Positions 1 to 5,811 of a DNA stretch of 7,723 bases are shown here, in pieces. Positions within the stretch are counted from its first letter, which is position 1; each line of letters opens with the position of its first letter. The translations under genes were made by a program, and so were the position numbers. Source of the stretch: a bacterium (GTDB lineage: Bacteria; Planctomycetota; UBA11346); NCBI GenBank assembly GCA_020049615.1, contig JAIFKN010000205.1:1-7723 (forward strand), written 5' to 3'. Under the pieces are notes generated by a model, which was not told where the DNA came from, searched no databases, and was given only the letters and a program-made list of their open reading frames with translations.

Positions 1-89
1 AGATGCCGTAGGGCCAGTTCAGGCCGCTACGCGGCCAAGTGGCCTTGTTTTGCTCCGCCGCGTGGCCTTATTTTGGTCCGGCGTTGACA
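1..89. mobile_element. Probable terminal end of an IS21-family insertion sequence
   Basis: This stretch has the look of an IS21-family terminus: a run of related GTGGCCTT-TTTTG-TCCG units ending in GCGTTGACA, which read outward-in is TGTCAACGCCGGACC, a typical IS21-type tip with TG/CA ends. It also holds a 6-bp perfect hairpin, GGCCGC-TAC-GCGGCC (22-36). The element body (istA/istB) would lie left of the window, so family and orientation rest on the end alone. The terminal TTGACA (84-89) resembles a -35 box pointing toward the regulator gene; outward -35 boxes are known in IS21 ends. No good -10 sits 15-18 bp downstream, so a hybrid promoter is not supported. No target duplication can be tested with one end. 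Confidence 0.5.
39..83 (+). repeat. Two tandem 22-bp imperfect repeats in the IS end
   Basis: Positions 39-60 and 62-83 match at 19 of 22 bases with a 23-bp period; both begin GTGGCCTT and contain TTTTG then TCCG. Multiple short internal repeats of this kind are the usual transposase-binding sites in IS21-family ends. The repeats themselves are seen directly; the role is inferred from the family. Confidence 0.6.
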
Positions 90-150
90 CTGGCGTACGT
101 TCGGGTTTCTCGAGGCCTGGCCCATGGCCCGTTTCACGCATCCCGTCTCG

Positions 151-195
151 ATGAAAACCAAGGAGATGGATAAATCAAACCGGTCGACAGCATAA
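151..195 (+). other. Possible 14-codon leader ORF upstream of the AraC/XylR-like gene
   Basis: An ATG at 151 opens a 14-residue frame (MKTKEMDKSNRSTA) that stops at TAA 193-195, five bases before the regulator's ATG. An AAGGAG sequence (160-165) lies inside it, too close to the internal ATG at 166 and 35 nt before the ATG at 201, so it serves neither start well. The frame may simply be chance; it is recorded because the regulator start itself lacks a ribosome-binding site and could depend on coupling. Confidence 0.15.
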
Positions 196-200
196 CCCGC

Positions 201-1301
201 ATGAATCGCCGTCCACCCGTCGTGCTGGTGCATATCGCCGGACCGTACCGGGCGCAGCACGAAGTGCTCATGGGGGTGATCGGCGAGGCCACCGGCCCCT
301 GCGGCTGGACCATCGCCAACTGCTGGGCTGAAGTGACGTCCGCCCAGGGGCTCTCGGATGCGATCGCCTGGTACGGCGCGACGGCGGTCATCATGCTCGA
401 CAAGGGGATGCCTTACGCCGACTGGCTGCTGGCAGCCGGACTCCCCGCGGTCCTGCTGCGGCATCGCGATCGACGACTATCGTGTGTGAACGTCGATGAT
501 GCGGCCATCGGCGAGACGGCCTGCGATCATCTCATCTCGACCGGTGTTCCGCACCTCGCCTACATCTCGCTCGACCAGGGATCCTGGAGCCTCGCGCGTC
601 AGGAGGCCTTCACGACCCGCGCCGCTCGCGGAGGCCGCACAGTCAGATGCGACGGCCCACCGGAACTGGCCGGGCATGACAATCCGGCCTTGGATGCCTG
701 GCTGGCCGGCTTGCCCAAGCCATGCGGACTGTTCTGCGGCAACGACCATGTGGCGGCCGAAGTGATGCGCGCCTGCCAGCGCAGCAGCATCATCGTCCCG
801 CGTGAGTTGCTGGTTCTCGGTGTCGATGACGAACCCGCCCTGTGCCATCAGGGCCACCCTCCGCTCTCCAGCATCGCCATGCCCTGGGACCGGTTCGGTC
901 GTGAAGCGGTCCGCCTGCTGGCGGAGCGCATATCCCGGCCTACGGCACCGCCGACGACGCGCACGATCCGTCCGAGCGGCGTGACGGTGCGAGCCAGCAC
1001 CGACATACTCGCGGTGGAGGACGACCTGGTACGCCGAGCGGTAGGCCTCATCCGCGACCGTATCGGCAGCGACATCGGCACCAAGGATCTGATCCGCGAA
1101 CTGCGTTGCTCGCGCACGGTGCTGGAGGAGCGCTTCCGCGCCTGCCTCGGCTGCAGTCCGTTCGCCGAGATCCGCCGCACCCGCCTCGCGGTGGCGCGCC
1201 GCCTGCAGGCCTGCGGCAATCTCAGCGTCGGCGAGATCGCCCGAGGGGCCGGATTCCCCAGTCCGGCCGCCCTGCGCCGTGCCCTGCGCTCGCTTGGCTG
1301 A
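201..1301 (+). CDS. XylR-like AraC-family transcriptional regulator with LacI-type sensor domain
   Basis: Likely a DNA-binding regulator that senses a sugar or similar small molecule in the cytoplasm. Residues about 6-247 form a LacI/periplasmic-binding-like sensor: VVLVHIAGPY at the N-terminus, VNVDDAAIGETACDHL (97-112), GLFCGNDHVAAEVM (176-189) and VLGVDDEPALC then PPLSSIAMPWDRFGREA. These are the hallmark blocks of XylR-type AraC proteins. A linker (PSGVTVRASTDILA, 258-271) leads to a C-terminal double helix-turn-helix, with helices near 293-316 (CSRTVLEERFRACLG) and 342-361 (VGEIARGAGFPSPAALRRAL). The protein ends at ALRSLG, about 10-20 residues earlier than usual, so the customary P-x-x-Y/F-R tail is missing. 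ATG 201 is the only start after the in-frame stop at 171-173; it has no clear Shine-Dalgarno. No sugar genes flank it, so its target and ligand cannot be named. Family assignment is firm; function is inferred. Confidence 0.9.
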   Translation: MNRRPPVVLVHIAGPYRAQHEVLMGVIGEATGPCGWTIANCWAEVTSAQGLSDAIAWYGATAVIMLDKGMPYADWLLAAGLPAVLLRHRDRRLSCVNVDDAAIGETACDHLISTGVPHLAYISLDQGSWSLARQEAFTTRAARGGRTVRCDGPPELAGHDNPALDAWLAGLPKPCGLFCGNDHVAAEVMRACQRSSIIVPRELLVLGVDDEPALCHQGHPPLSSIAMPWDRFGREAVRLLAERISRPTAPPTTRTIRPSGVTVRASTDILAVEDDLVRRAVGLIRDRIGSDIGTKDLIRELRCSRTVLEERFRACLGCSPFAEIRRTRLAVARRLQACGNLSVGEIARGAGFPSPAALRRALRSLG

Positions 1302-1384
1302 GGCGGGACCGCGGCAAGCCATATCCATCGGGTTCGCCTCCACCTTGCCAGCACTCTCGCCGGCTCAGTATCCGATGACGCCAA

Positions 1385-1390
1385 CGGAGG
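1385..1390 (+). promoter_or_regulatory. Ribosome-binding site of the DsrE-like gene
   Basis: CGGAGG lies 7 nt before the ATG at 1398. It fixes that start and contrasts with the weak or absent Shine-Dalgarno sequences of the other genes in the window. The 96-bp gap it sits in (1302-1397) shows no clear terminator after the regulator, so the two genes could be co-transcribed. Confidence 0.75.
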
Positions 1391-1397
1391 ATACGCC

Positions 1398-1817
1398 ATG
1401 CCTTTCGCCATCTGCCTGCTCGTCCTGGTCAGCTGCCTGACCGCGGCCGAGACGACGCCGACCAGGATCGAGACCACCGCCCCCCTGGTCATCAACCTGA
1501 CAGCGGGAGATCCGCACCGCATCGTCATGGCGCTCTCTTTCGGTGCCAACCAGTTGAAGCGAGGGCATCCGACGACGATCTACCTCAACGACCGCGGCGT
1601 GCAGGCCGCCGTCGCCCAGGGGGATGCCTCCCTTGCCAACGGACGCGAACTGCTCGTGGGCCTCATCCGCGACGGAGCCAGCGTCCTGGCCTGTCCGATG
1701 TGCACGGCGCATTACGGCCTGTCCGCGGAGGCCTACCTGCCTGGAGTGCAGATGAGCAGCCCCGAGCGGATCGAAGCCGCCCTGTTCGCTCCCGGTGTGC
1801 GCACCCTGAGCTGGTAA
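1398..1817 (+). CDS. Small exported DsrE-like protein with a CPMC cysteine motif
   Basis: A 139-residue protein with a short hydrophobic N-terminus followed by a compact DsrE/DsrF-type fold. The N-terminus could be a signal peptide cut after TAA (residues 15-17), or a lipoprotein signal, since LVSC at 10-13 fits a lipobox; it lacks the usual basic residue. The mature part starts with a beta strand (PLVINLTAGDPHRIVMALSFG, quoted only to residue 49), has YLND (62-65) and the helix around ELLVGLIRDGASVL, then CPMC at 99-102, and ends in APGVRTLSW, a typical DsrE-family close. Cytoplasmic DsrE proteins carry sulfur on a conserved cysteine; an envelope location with a CxxC pair suggests thiol or persulfide chemistry, but that is inference. 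The gene is codirectional with the upstream regulator and runs tail-to-tail into the iron transporter, with a 10-bp gap. It is not the canonical dsrE of sulfur oxidisers. Confidence 0.7.
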   Translation: MPFAICLLVLVSCLTAAETTPTRIETTAPLVINLTAGDPHRIVMALSFGANQLKRGHPTTIYLNDRGVQAAVAQGDASLANGRELLVGLIRDGASVLACPMCTAHYGLSAEAYLPGVQMSSPERIEAALFAPGVRTLSW

Positions 1818-1827
1818 CCCGGAGCCG

Positions 1828-4335
1828 CTACAGCCTGCTGCCGATCTGCCAGATCGCCACCGCGACCAGCCAGGCCATGGTATTCATGCCGACGAGCTGG
1901 ATGAGCGGCCACTTCCAGCCGCCGGTTTCGCGCACCATCACGCCGAACGTGGTCAGGCATTGCATGGCCAGGACGAACCAGGCCAGCACGACGATGGCCA
2001 GCAGCGGTGTCCACACGGGGGTGCCGTCAGCCCGCTTGGCCGCCACCATGCGCTCCTCCAACGGTTTGGTTTCGTCCCCGATCTCGCCGACACCGTAGAC
2101 CACGGCCATGGTCGAGACGAATACTTCGCGGGCGGCGAAGGCGCCGATCAGACCGACACCGACCTGCCAGTCCATGCCGGCCGGCGCGATCACCGGTTCG
2201 ATGGCTTTGCCCAGGCGCCCGGCCAGCGAGTGCTCCAGCGCGGCCTGCTGGATGGCGGCCTGCGTCTCCGTGATCCGCCCCTGATCCGCCTTCCCGGGCC
2301 CAGCCTCTGTCGACCCAGCGCCTGCAATCGCCTCCAGGGTCGTGCCGTGGCTGGCGGCGATCGCCGCCTGCCGCTCATCCGACAGACGCGGGAAGGTCAT
2401 CGCCGCCCATAGCAGGACGCTCAGCGCCAGGATCACGGTCCCGGCGCGCACCAGGAATGCCTGCACCGCCCGGCCGGTGACTCGTGCCACTTCGCCGATG
2501 GACGGCAGCCGGTAGGGCGGCAGCTCGATGAGGAAGGACGTTCCCAGTCCCTTCAGGACGCTGCGCCGCAGCGCCCACGCGGTGGCGGCGGCAGCGACGA
2601 TGCCGCCAACGAAGAGTCCAGCCATGATCGTACCTTGCTGCCAGGCGGCGAGATGCCCGAAGAACACCCCGATGAGCAGGCTGTAGACCGGCAGGCGGGC
2701 GGAACAGGCCATGAACGGCGCCACCAGCATGGTGGCGAGGCGTTCGCTGGCGTCCGGGATGGTACGGGCCGCCATCACCCCGGGGATGGCGCAGGCATGC
2801 GAAGACAGCAACGGGACGAAGCTGCGCCCGTGCAGTCCGACTCCACGCAGCAACCGGTCGAGGATGAAGGCGCCGCGCGCGAGATAGCCGCTCTCCTCCA
2901 GGATGCTGAGGAGGATGAACATGAAGGCGATCTGCGGTGCGAAGATGACCACCCCGCCCATGCCGGCGACGATCCCGTCGAGCCACAGATCGTGCAACAG
3001 GCCGTCGCCGAGGAAGCCGGCGACCCAGGCCCCGAAGGTCAGGATGAGACCTTCGCAGGCGTCCATCAACGGTGCGGCGAGGGTGAAGATCGCCACGAAG
3101 AGCCCCCACATCACCAGGGCGAAGATCGCCGGTCCGGCGATCCGATGCAGCAGGACGCCATCCAGGCGGTCGCGCAGGCGGCGACGCGTGGACTGCACCG
3201 ACGAGATCCTGGCCAGCGTGGCGTCGATCCAGGCATAGCGCGCATGGATGTCAGCCATGATCGGATTCTCGCCGCAGGTATCCCAGGCTCGCTGCGCCGT
3301 CCTGGCCCGGTCCAGCAGGGCATCGATGGGGACCAGGCCGCGGGCTCCGGAGAAATCGCCGTCGCCGAGCAGACCCCAGGCGACCAGGTGGCGCTGCGAC
3401 GGGGACATCGTCCGTCCAGCCGGCATGGCCTGGATCGCGTCGACCAGTTCGCTGTGCGCATCGCTGACCGGACCCGCCCATGGCCGGGTGGTGGCGCGGC
3501 GGGGAACGGCCAGACTGTCGCGCAGCCGGATGAGCCCCTCGCCGGTCGCGGCGACCACGGGGACGACGGGGACGCCGAGCGCGGCCTCCAACGCCGCTGC
3601 GTCGATGGTGATGCCTCGACTCCGCGCCTCGTCCATCATGGTCAGGGCGACGACCACGGGCAGGCCGGCATCCAGCACCTGGGTCGCCAGCAGCAGGTTG
3701 CGCTCCAGGTTGGTCGCGTCGGCGACGACCAGTACCGCGTCGGGCGATGGGCTGTCGATGCGCAGGCCGGCGAGCACCTCGACGGCGATCAACTCGTCGG
3801 GGGACGAGGGCACCAGGCTGTAGATGCCGGGGAGATCGATGATCCGCGCCCGTTTGCCGCCGGGCAACGGCGCCAGGCCCTCCTTGCGGTCGACGGTCAC
3901 GCCCGGGTAGTTCGCGACCTTCTGGCGCATGCCGGTGATGGCGTTGAACAGGGTGGTCTTGCCGGCATTGGGATTGCCGACCAGGGCGATCCTCGGTTCG
4001 GGCATGTCGAGAGCCACCGTCACGGCCTCGGCGTCCGCGGCCCGGACGGCGGATGCCTCAGGCGCACCCGACCGCACCATGACGCAGGCCGCCTGATCGC
4101 GGCGCAGGGACAGGCGATAGCCGCGCACGCTGATCTCCATCGGATCGCCGAGCGGAGCGATCCGCCGCACCGTCACCTCCCCCCCTGGCACGAGCCCCAT
4201 CTCGGCCAAGCGGCGGCAGACTCCCGGCGGCCCGCTCAAGCACACGACGTAGGTCGATGAGCCGGGCCCAAGATCGGCCAGCGATCCGGTCGGGGCGGTG
4301 GCGACCGGACGGGTCGGAGCGAGATCGGACGGCAT
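1828..4335 (-). CDS. feoB: FeoA-FeoB fusion, ferrous iron transporter
   Basis: Inner-membrane Fe(II) importer with both Feo parts in one chain (835 aa from this start). Numbered from Met at 4335: an SH3-like FeoA domain (about 15-89, RRLAEMGLVPGGEV, VRGYRLSLRRDQA), then the FeoB G domain with G1 GNPNAGKT (120-127), G2 Thr147 in NYPGVTV and G3 DLPGIYSL (167-174). G4 reads TMMD (232-235) where NxxD is usual, and G5 is near AATGEG (262-267). The membrane core (about 397-835) has the Gate blocks GYLARGAFILDRLL, HACAIPG (Cys515) and MACSARLPVY (Cys544). A hydrophilic insert near 648-705 and the ending GGWKWPLIQLVGMN are family-like. The first possible ATG (4404) lies inside a Fur box and lacks a ribosome-binding site. 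Met at 4335 has AGGA 11 nt upstream, so I prefer it; the domain content is the same with either start. No feoC follows. The stop TAG faces the DsrE gene's TAA. Confidence 0.95.
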   Translation of the reverse strand: MPSDLAPTRPVATAPTGSLADLGPGSSTYVVCLSGPPGVCRRLAEMGLVPGGEVTVRRIAPLGDPMEISVRGYRLSLRRDQAACVMVRSGAPEASAVRAADAEAVTVALDMPEPRIALVGNPNAGKTTLFNAITGMRQKVANYPGVTVDRKEGLAPLPGGKRARIIDLPGIYSLVPSSPDELIAVEVLAGLRIDSPSPDAVLVVADATNLERNLLLATQVLDAGLPVVVALTMMDEARSRGITIDAAALEAALGVPVVPVVAATGEGLIRLRDSLAVPRRATTRPWAGPVSDAHSELVDAIQAMPAGRTMSPSQRHLVAWGLLGDGDFSGARGLVPIDALLDRARTAQRAWDTCGENPIMADIHARYAWIDATLARISSVQSTRRRLRDRLDGVLLHRIAGPAIFALVMWGLFVAIFTLAAPLMDACEGLILTFGAWVAGFLGDGLLHDLWLDGIVAGMGGVVIFAPQIAFMFILLSILEESGYLARGAFILDRLLRGVGLHGRSFVPLLSSHACAIPGVMAARTIPDASERLATMLVAPFMACSARLPVYSLLIGVFFGHLAAWQQGTIMAGLFVGGIVAAAATAWALRRSVLKGLGTSFLIELPPYRLPSIGEVARVTGRAVQAFLVRAGTVILALSVLLWAAMTFPRLSDERQAAIAASHGTTLEAIAGAGSTEAGPGKADQGRITETQAAIQQAALEHSLAGRLGKAIEPVIAPAGMDWQVGVGLIGAFAAREVFVSTMAVVYGVGEIGDETKPLEERMVAAKRADGTPVWTPLLAIVVLAWFVLAMQCLTTFGVMVRETGGWKWPLIQLVGMNTMAWLVAVAIWQIGSRL

Positions 4336-4402
4336 GGCAGGTGAGGTCCTGGATGGTGGCGGGACATCGTCACGCCGCGTGAGGTTGGCGATAATCTCCC
4401 TC

Positions 4403-4421
4403 ATTTATGATAGTCAATATC
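4403..4421 (-). promoter_or_regulatory. Probable Fur box upstream of feoAB
   Basis: Read on the - strand, GATATTGACTATCATAAAT matches 13 of 19 positions of the classical Fur box GATAATGATAATCATTATC, in an AT-rich island. It contains a TATCAT (-10-like, 5 of 6) and a TTGACT (-35-like, 5 of 6). I cannot decide which hexamer is used: TTGACT pairs only with GATTAT 15 bp downstream, and TATCAT has no good -35 partner. Either way the box overlaps the likely promoter of a ferrous-iron transporter, the expected place for Fe-Fur repression. A Fur gene is not in the window. The rest of the 110-bp gap (4405-4514) is AT-rich promoter-like DNA with no gene seen. Confidence 0.6.
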
Positions 4422-4514
4422 GTTTGAATAATCTTTTTTACCGAAGTGAATTTAAGCCTATGCTGTTTTGCAGATTGGCTTTATACAGAATCAGAGAATC
4501 TTTCCCTTTCAGGG

Positions 4515-5600
4515 CTACGTGAAAAGGCGACCGAGAACCTGCTTGCCCAGATCCTCGAGGGTGGCCCGGTACGCTTCGCCCTGGGTCACGGCGACCAGGC
4601 GCTCGACAAAACGATTGAGGTACTCGTCCTCGGCGACCATGAACACCGTCAGCTTGATGCCCAGCCGGGGATAGCGGGCGGCCTGGCGCAGGGTTGCCGC
4701 GACGATCTGCGGATCGAGGCCATAGCTGCTGTTGATGGTCAGTTCGCGCGACCCGTCCACTGCTCGACCGCCGGTGAACAACGCAGTCGGCTTGCCATCG
4801 GTGATCATGACGGCGCGACGATTCGGGTGCCGGCGTCGCACCAGGACCTCGGCCGAGCGGCGCAGCGCCTCGCAGGTATTGGTGTGGAACGGCCCGTTGC
4901 TGATGTACGGCAGCTGCTGCACCGTGACCGGACGCACATCGTCGCCGAAGAGCAGGATGTCGAGGTCGTCACGCGGATGGTTGCGGCCGAGGTGCTCGGC
5001 CAGGGCCAGGGCGACGCGCTTGGCCGGGGTGATGCGATCCTCGCCGTACAACGTCATCGAATGGCTGATATCGAGCATCAGCGTCCAGGCGCAGCCGGTG
5101 CGACTCTCGCGTTCGCGTACCTGCAGGTCGTCGTCGGCCAGCTGGCGGCGCCCCTCGCGCATCGCCGAGAGCAGCGATTCGCGGTAGGCGAGATCCTCGG
5201 CCCCGTCGCCCGGCTGCCACGGCCGCGTCGCTCCGGTCCACTCGCCATCACGACCCTGCCGCCGTGTGCCGTGCTTGCCGAGCGCTCCCGGCGCCATCGC
5301 CCCGAAGACCTTGCGGAAGGCGTCCTCACGCAGATCGCGCTCGCCCTTGCGGGTCAGCTTGCGCCCGCCTCGGGCCCCGGAGATCAGCTGCTGCTCACGC
5401 AGGGTCTTCTCGAAGTCCTTGGCGTCGAAGCCGGTCTGCTGGCGCAATCGTTCAGCCTGCCGCTCGAGCTCGCGCATCGCCCGCTCGACGTCGCCATCGA
5501 AGGCCTCCATCAACTGGCGGAACAGGTCCGACAGCTGCTGCTCCTTGGCCAGGCGGTTGGCCAGTTCGCGCCAGTCGAGGTGCTGGTACCTGTACCTCAT
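4515..5600 (-). CDS. VWA-domain protein, partner of the MoxR-type ATPase
   Basis: A 361-residue cytoplasmic protein with no signal peptide or membrane segment. The N-terminal half (about 1-100) is helical and charged (LSDLFRQLMEAFDGD, ERQAERLRQQTGFD). A Gly/Arg-rich linker (100-135) follows, then a von Willebrand A domain from about 168. The MIDAS is intact: DISHS (Asp177, Ser179, Ser181), Thr240/Thr242 in FHTNT, and Asp268 in MITDGK, so it should bind a divalent metal. VWA proteins encoded beside MoxR/ChlI-like ATPases act as metal-dependent adaptors, as in Mg-chelatase ChlD-ChlI and MoxR-CoxE-like pairs; the client here is unknown. The present ATG (5600) overlaps the TGA of a short upstream frame as ATGA and has no strong Shine-Dalgarno, so coupling is likely. 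The first 14 codons duplicate an older start at 5809 and use AGG arginine codons unlike the CGC of the older copy, which points to a rebuilt 5' end after an insertion. Confidence 0.9.
   Translation of the reverse strand: MRYRYQHLDWRELANRLAKEQQLSDLFRQLMEAFDGDVERAMRELERQAERLRQQTGFDAKDFEKTLREQQLISGARGGRKLTRKGERDLREDAFRKVFGAMAPGALGKHGTRRQGRDGEWTGATRPWQPGDGAEDLAYRESLLSAMREGRRQLADDDLQVRERESRTGCAWTLMLDISHSMTLYGEDRITPAKRVALALAEHLGRNHPRDDLDILLFGDDVRPVTVQQLPYISNGPFHTNTCEALRRSAEVLVRRRHPNRRAVMITDGKPTALFTGGRAVDGSRELTINSSYGLDPQIVAATLRQAARYPRLGIKLTVFMVAEDEYLNRFVERLVAVTQGEAYRATLEDLGKQVLGRLFT
5559..5600 (-). repeat. Direct repeat, copy A (recoded start of the VWA gene)
   Basis: Forty-two bases encoding the first 14 residues of the present VWA protein, repeated at 5768-5809 with 34 of 42 bases identical. 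All mismatches fall in the 5' half. Arg codons here are AGG, rare in this GC-rich DNA, against CGC in the other copy. Confidence 0.85.
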
Positions 5601-5656
5601 GTGGGGACCCGTCGCACAGTGATGGGGCTGGCGCCAAGCGGTGGTGGCGGCATAGA

Positions 5657-5671
5657 ATCGGCGCAGCCGAT
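5657..5671. repeat. Hairpin H1, ATCGGC-GCA-GCCGAT
   Basis: A perfect 6-bp stem with a 3-nt loop inside the insert. Its central 11 bp (CGGCGCAGCCG, 5659-5669) recur exactly in hairpin H2. Confidence 0.7.
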
Positions 5672-5678
5672 GCCGACA

Positions 5679-5707
5679 CGGTTACGACGGCGCAGCCGGA
5701 GTAACCG
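5679..5707. repeat. Hairpin H2, 7-bp plus 4-bp stem around the same 11-bp core
   Basis: CGGTTAC (5679-5685) pairs with GTAACCG (5701-5707). A symmetric GA/GA internal loop leads to CGGC-GCA-GCCG (5688-5698), identical to the core of H1. The layered symmetry makes this the strongest folding unit of the insert. Confidence 0.7.
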
Positions 5708-5730
5708 AACCGCGACAAAGCCAGGGGGTA

Positions 5731-5759
5731 GGCCGACAGGCCGTAGGGGCGAAGCCCCT
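5731..5759. repeat. Hairpins H3 and H4 at the proximal end of the insert
   Basis: H3 is GGCC-GACA-GGCC (5731-5742). H4 is AGGGGC-GAA-GCCCCT (5745-5759), a perfect 6-bp stem with a triloop. No T-run follows on either strand, so these are not typical intrinsic terminators; they look more like REP/MITE-type palindromes. Confidence 0.6.
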
Positions 5760-5767
5760 GGGCAAAG

Positions 5768-5809
5768 GGCCAGTTCGCGCCAGTCGAGATGTTCGTAGCG
5801 ATAGCGCAT
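5768..5809 (-). repeat. Direct repeat, copy B (apparent ancestral start of the VWA gene)
   Basis: The ATG at 5809-5807 lies 2 nt after the ATPase stop TAG (5814-5812), a normal spacing for a coupled operon, and its codons match the CGC-rich usage of the neighbours. After 14 codons the similarity to the VWA protein stops and the insert begins. Confidence 0.8.
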
Positions 5810-5811
5810 GC

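Larger units (their letters stand above)
5559..5767 (-). mobile_element. 209-bp hairpin-rich insertion in the 5' end of the VWA gene
   Basis: Positions 5559-5600 and 5768-5809 encode the same 14 residues, MRYRYQHLDWRELA and MRYRYEHLDWRELA, at a 209-bp period. Their inner 21 bp (5559-5579 and 5768-5788) are identical. The outer 21 bp differ at 8 sites that change five codons, only one of them in meaning (Q/E). Only the copy at 5600 continues into the VWA protein. The simplest reading is a small element inserted near the start of the VWA gene that brought or acquired its own version of the first seven codons. The 167 bp between the copies hold at least four hairpins and no transposase, so any mobility would depend on other genes. 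The insertion event and the exact boundaries are inferred; equivalent edges lie up to 21 bp to the right. Confidence 0.55.
5597..5809 (-). pseudogene. Severed 5' end of the VWA gene reading through the insert (70 codons)
   Basis: Translation from the older ATG gives MRYRYEHLDWRELA and then 56 residues of Arg/Pro/Leu-rich sequence from the insert (for example GLPPGFVAVRLLRLRRRN and PPPPLGASPIT). It stops at TGA 5599-5597, which overlaps the present VWA ATG as ATGA. The tail resembles no domain I know and is probably not a functional protein, but the open frame and stop-start overlap would carry ribosomes from the ATPase gene to the VWA gene. It could be a coupling device, a real small peptide, or chance in GC-rich DNA, where open frames are common. 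Confidence 0.45.

Noticed and set aside
10..20. AGGGCCAGTTC at 10-20 repeated at 5766-5776, suggesting the IS end and the 209-bp insert are related
   Set aside because: An 11-bp match is expected several times by chance in a window this size, and the flanks do not align.
27..464. 145-codon - strand frame at the left edge
   Set aside because: Runs across the IS end and the regulator's coding start; composition is shadow-like and no family is recognised.
2635..4260. 541-codon open frame on the + strand
   Set aside because: It lies entirely antisense to feoAB, whose domains are intact. Its Gln/Asp/Gly/Arg/His-rich composition is typical of the shadow frame of a GC-rich gene.
4504..4514. CCCT-TTC-AGGG stem just after the VWA stop as a terminator
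   Set aside because: Only a 4-bp stem and no T-run downstream on the - strand.
4446..5798. 450-codon open frame on the + strand opposite the VWA gene
   Set aside because: Antisense shadow of a clear MIDAS-bearing gene; no domain recognised. Its length only reflects high GC.
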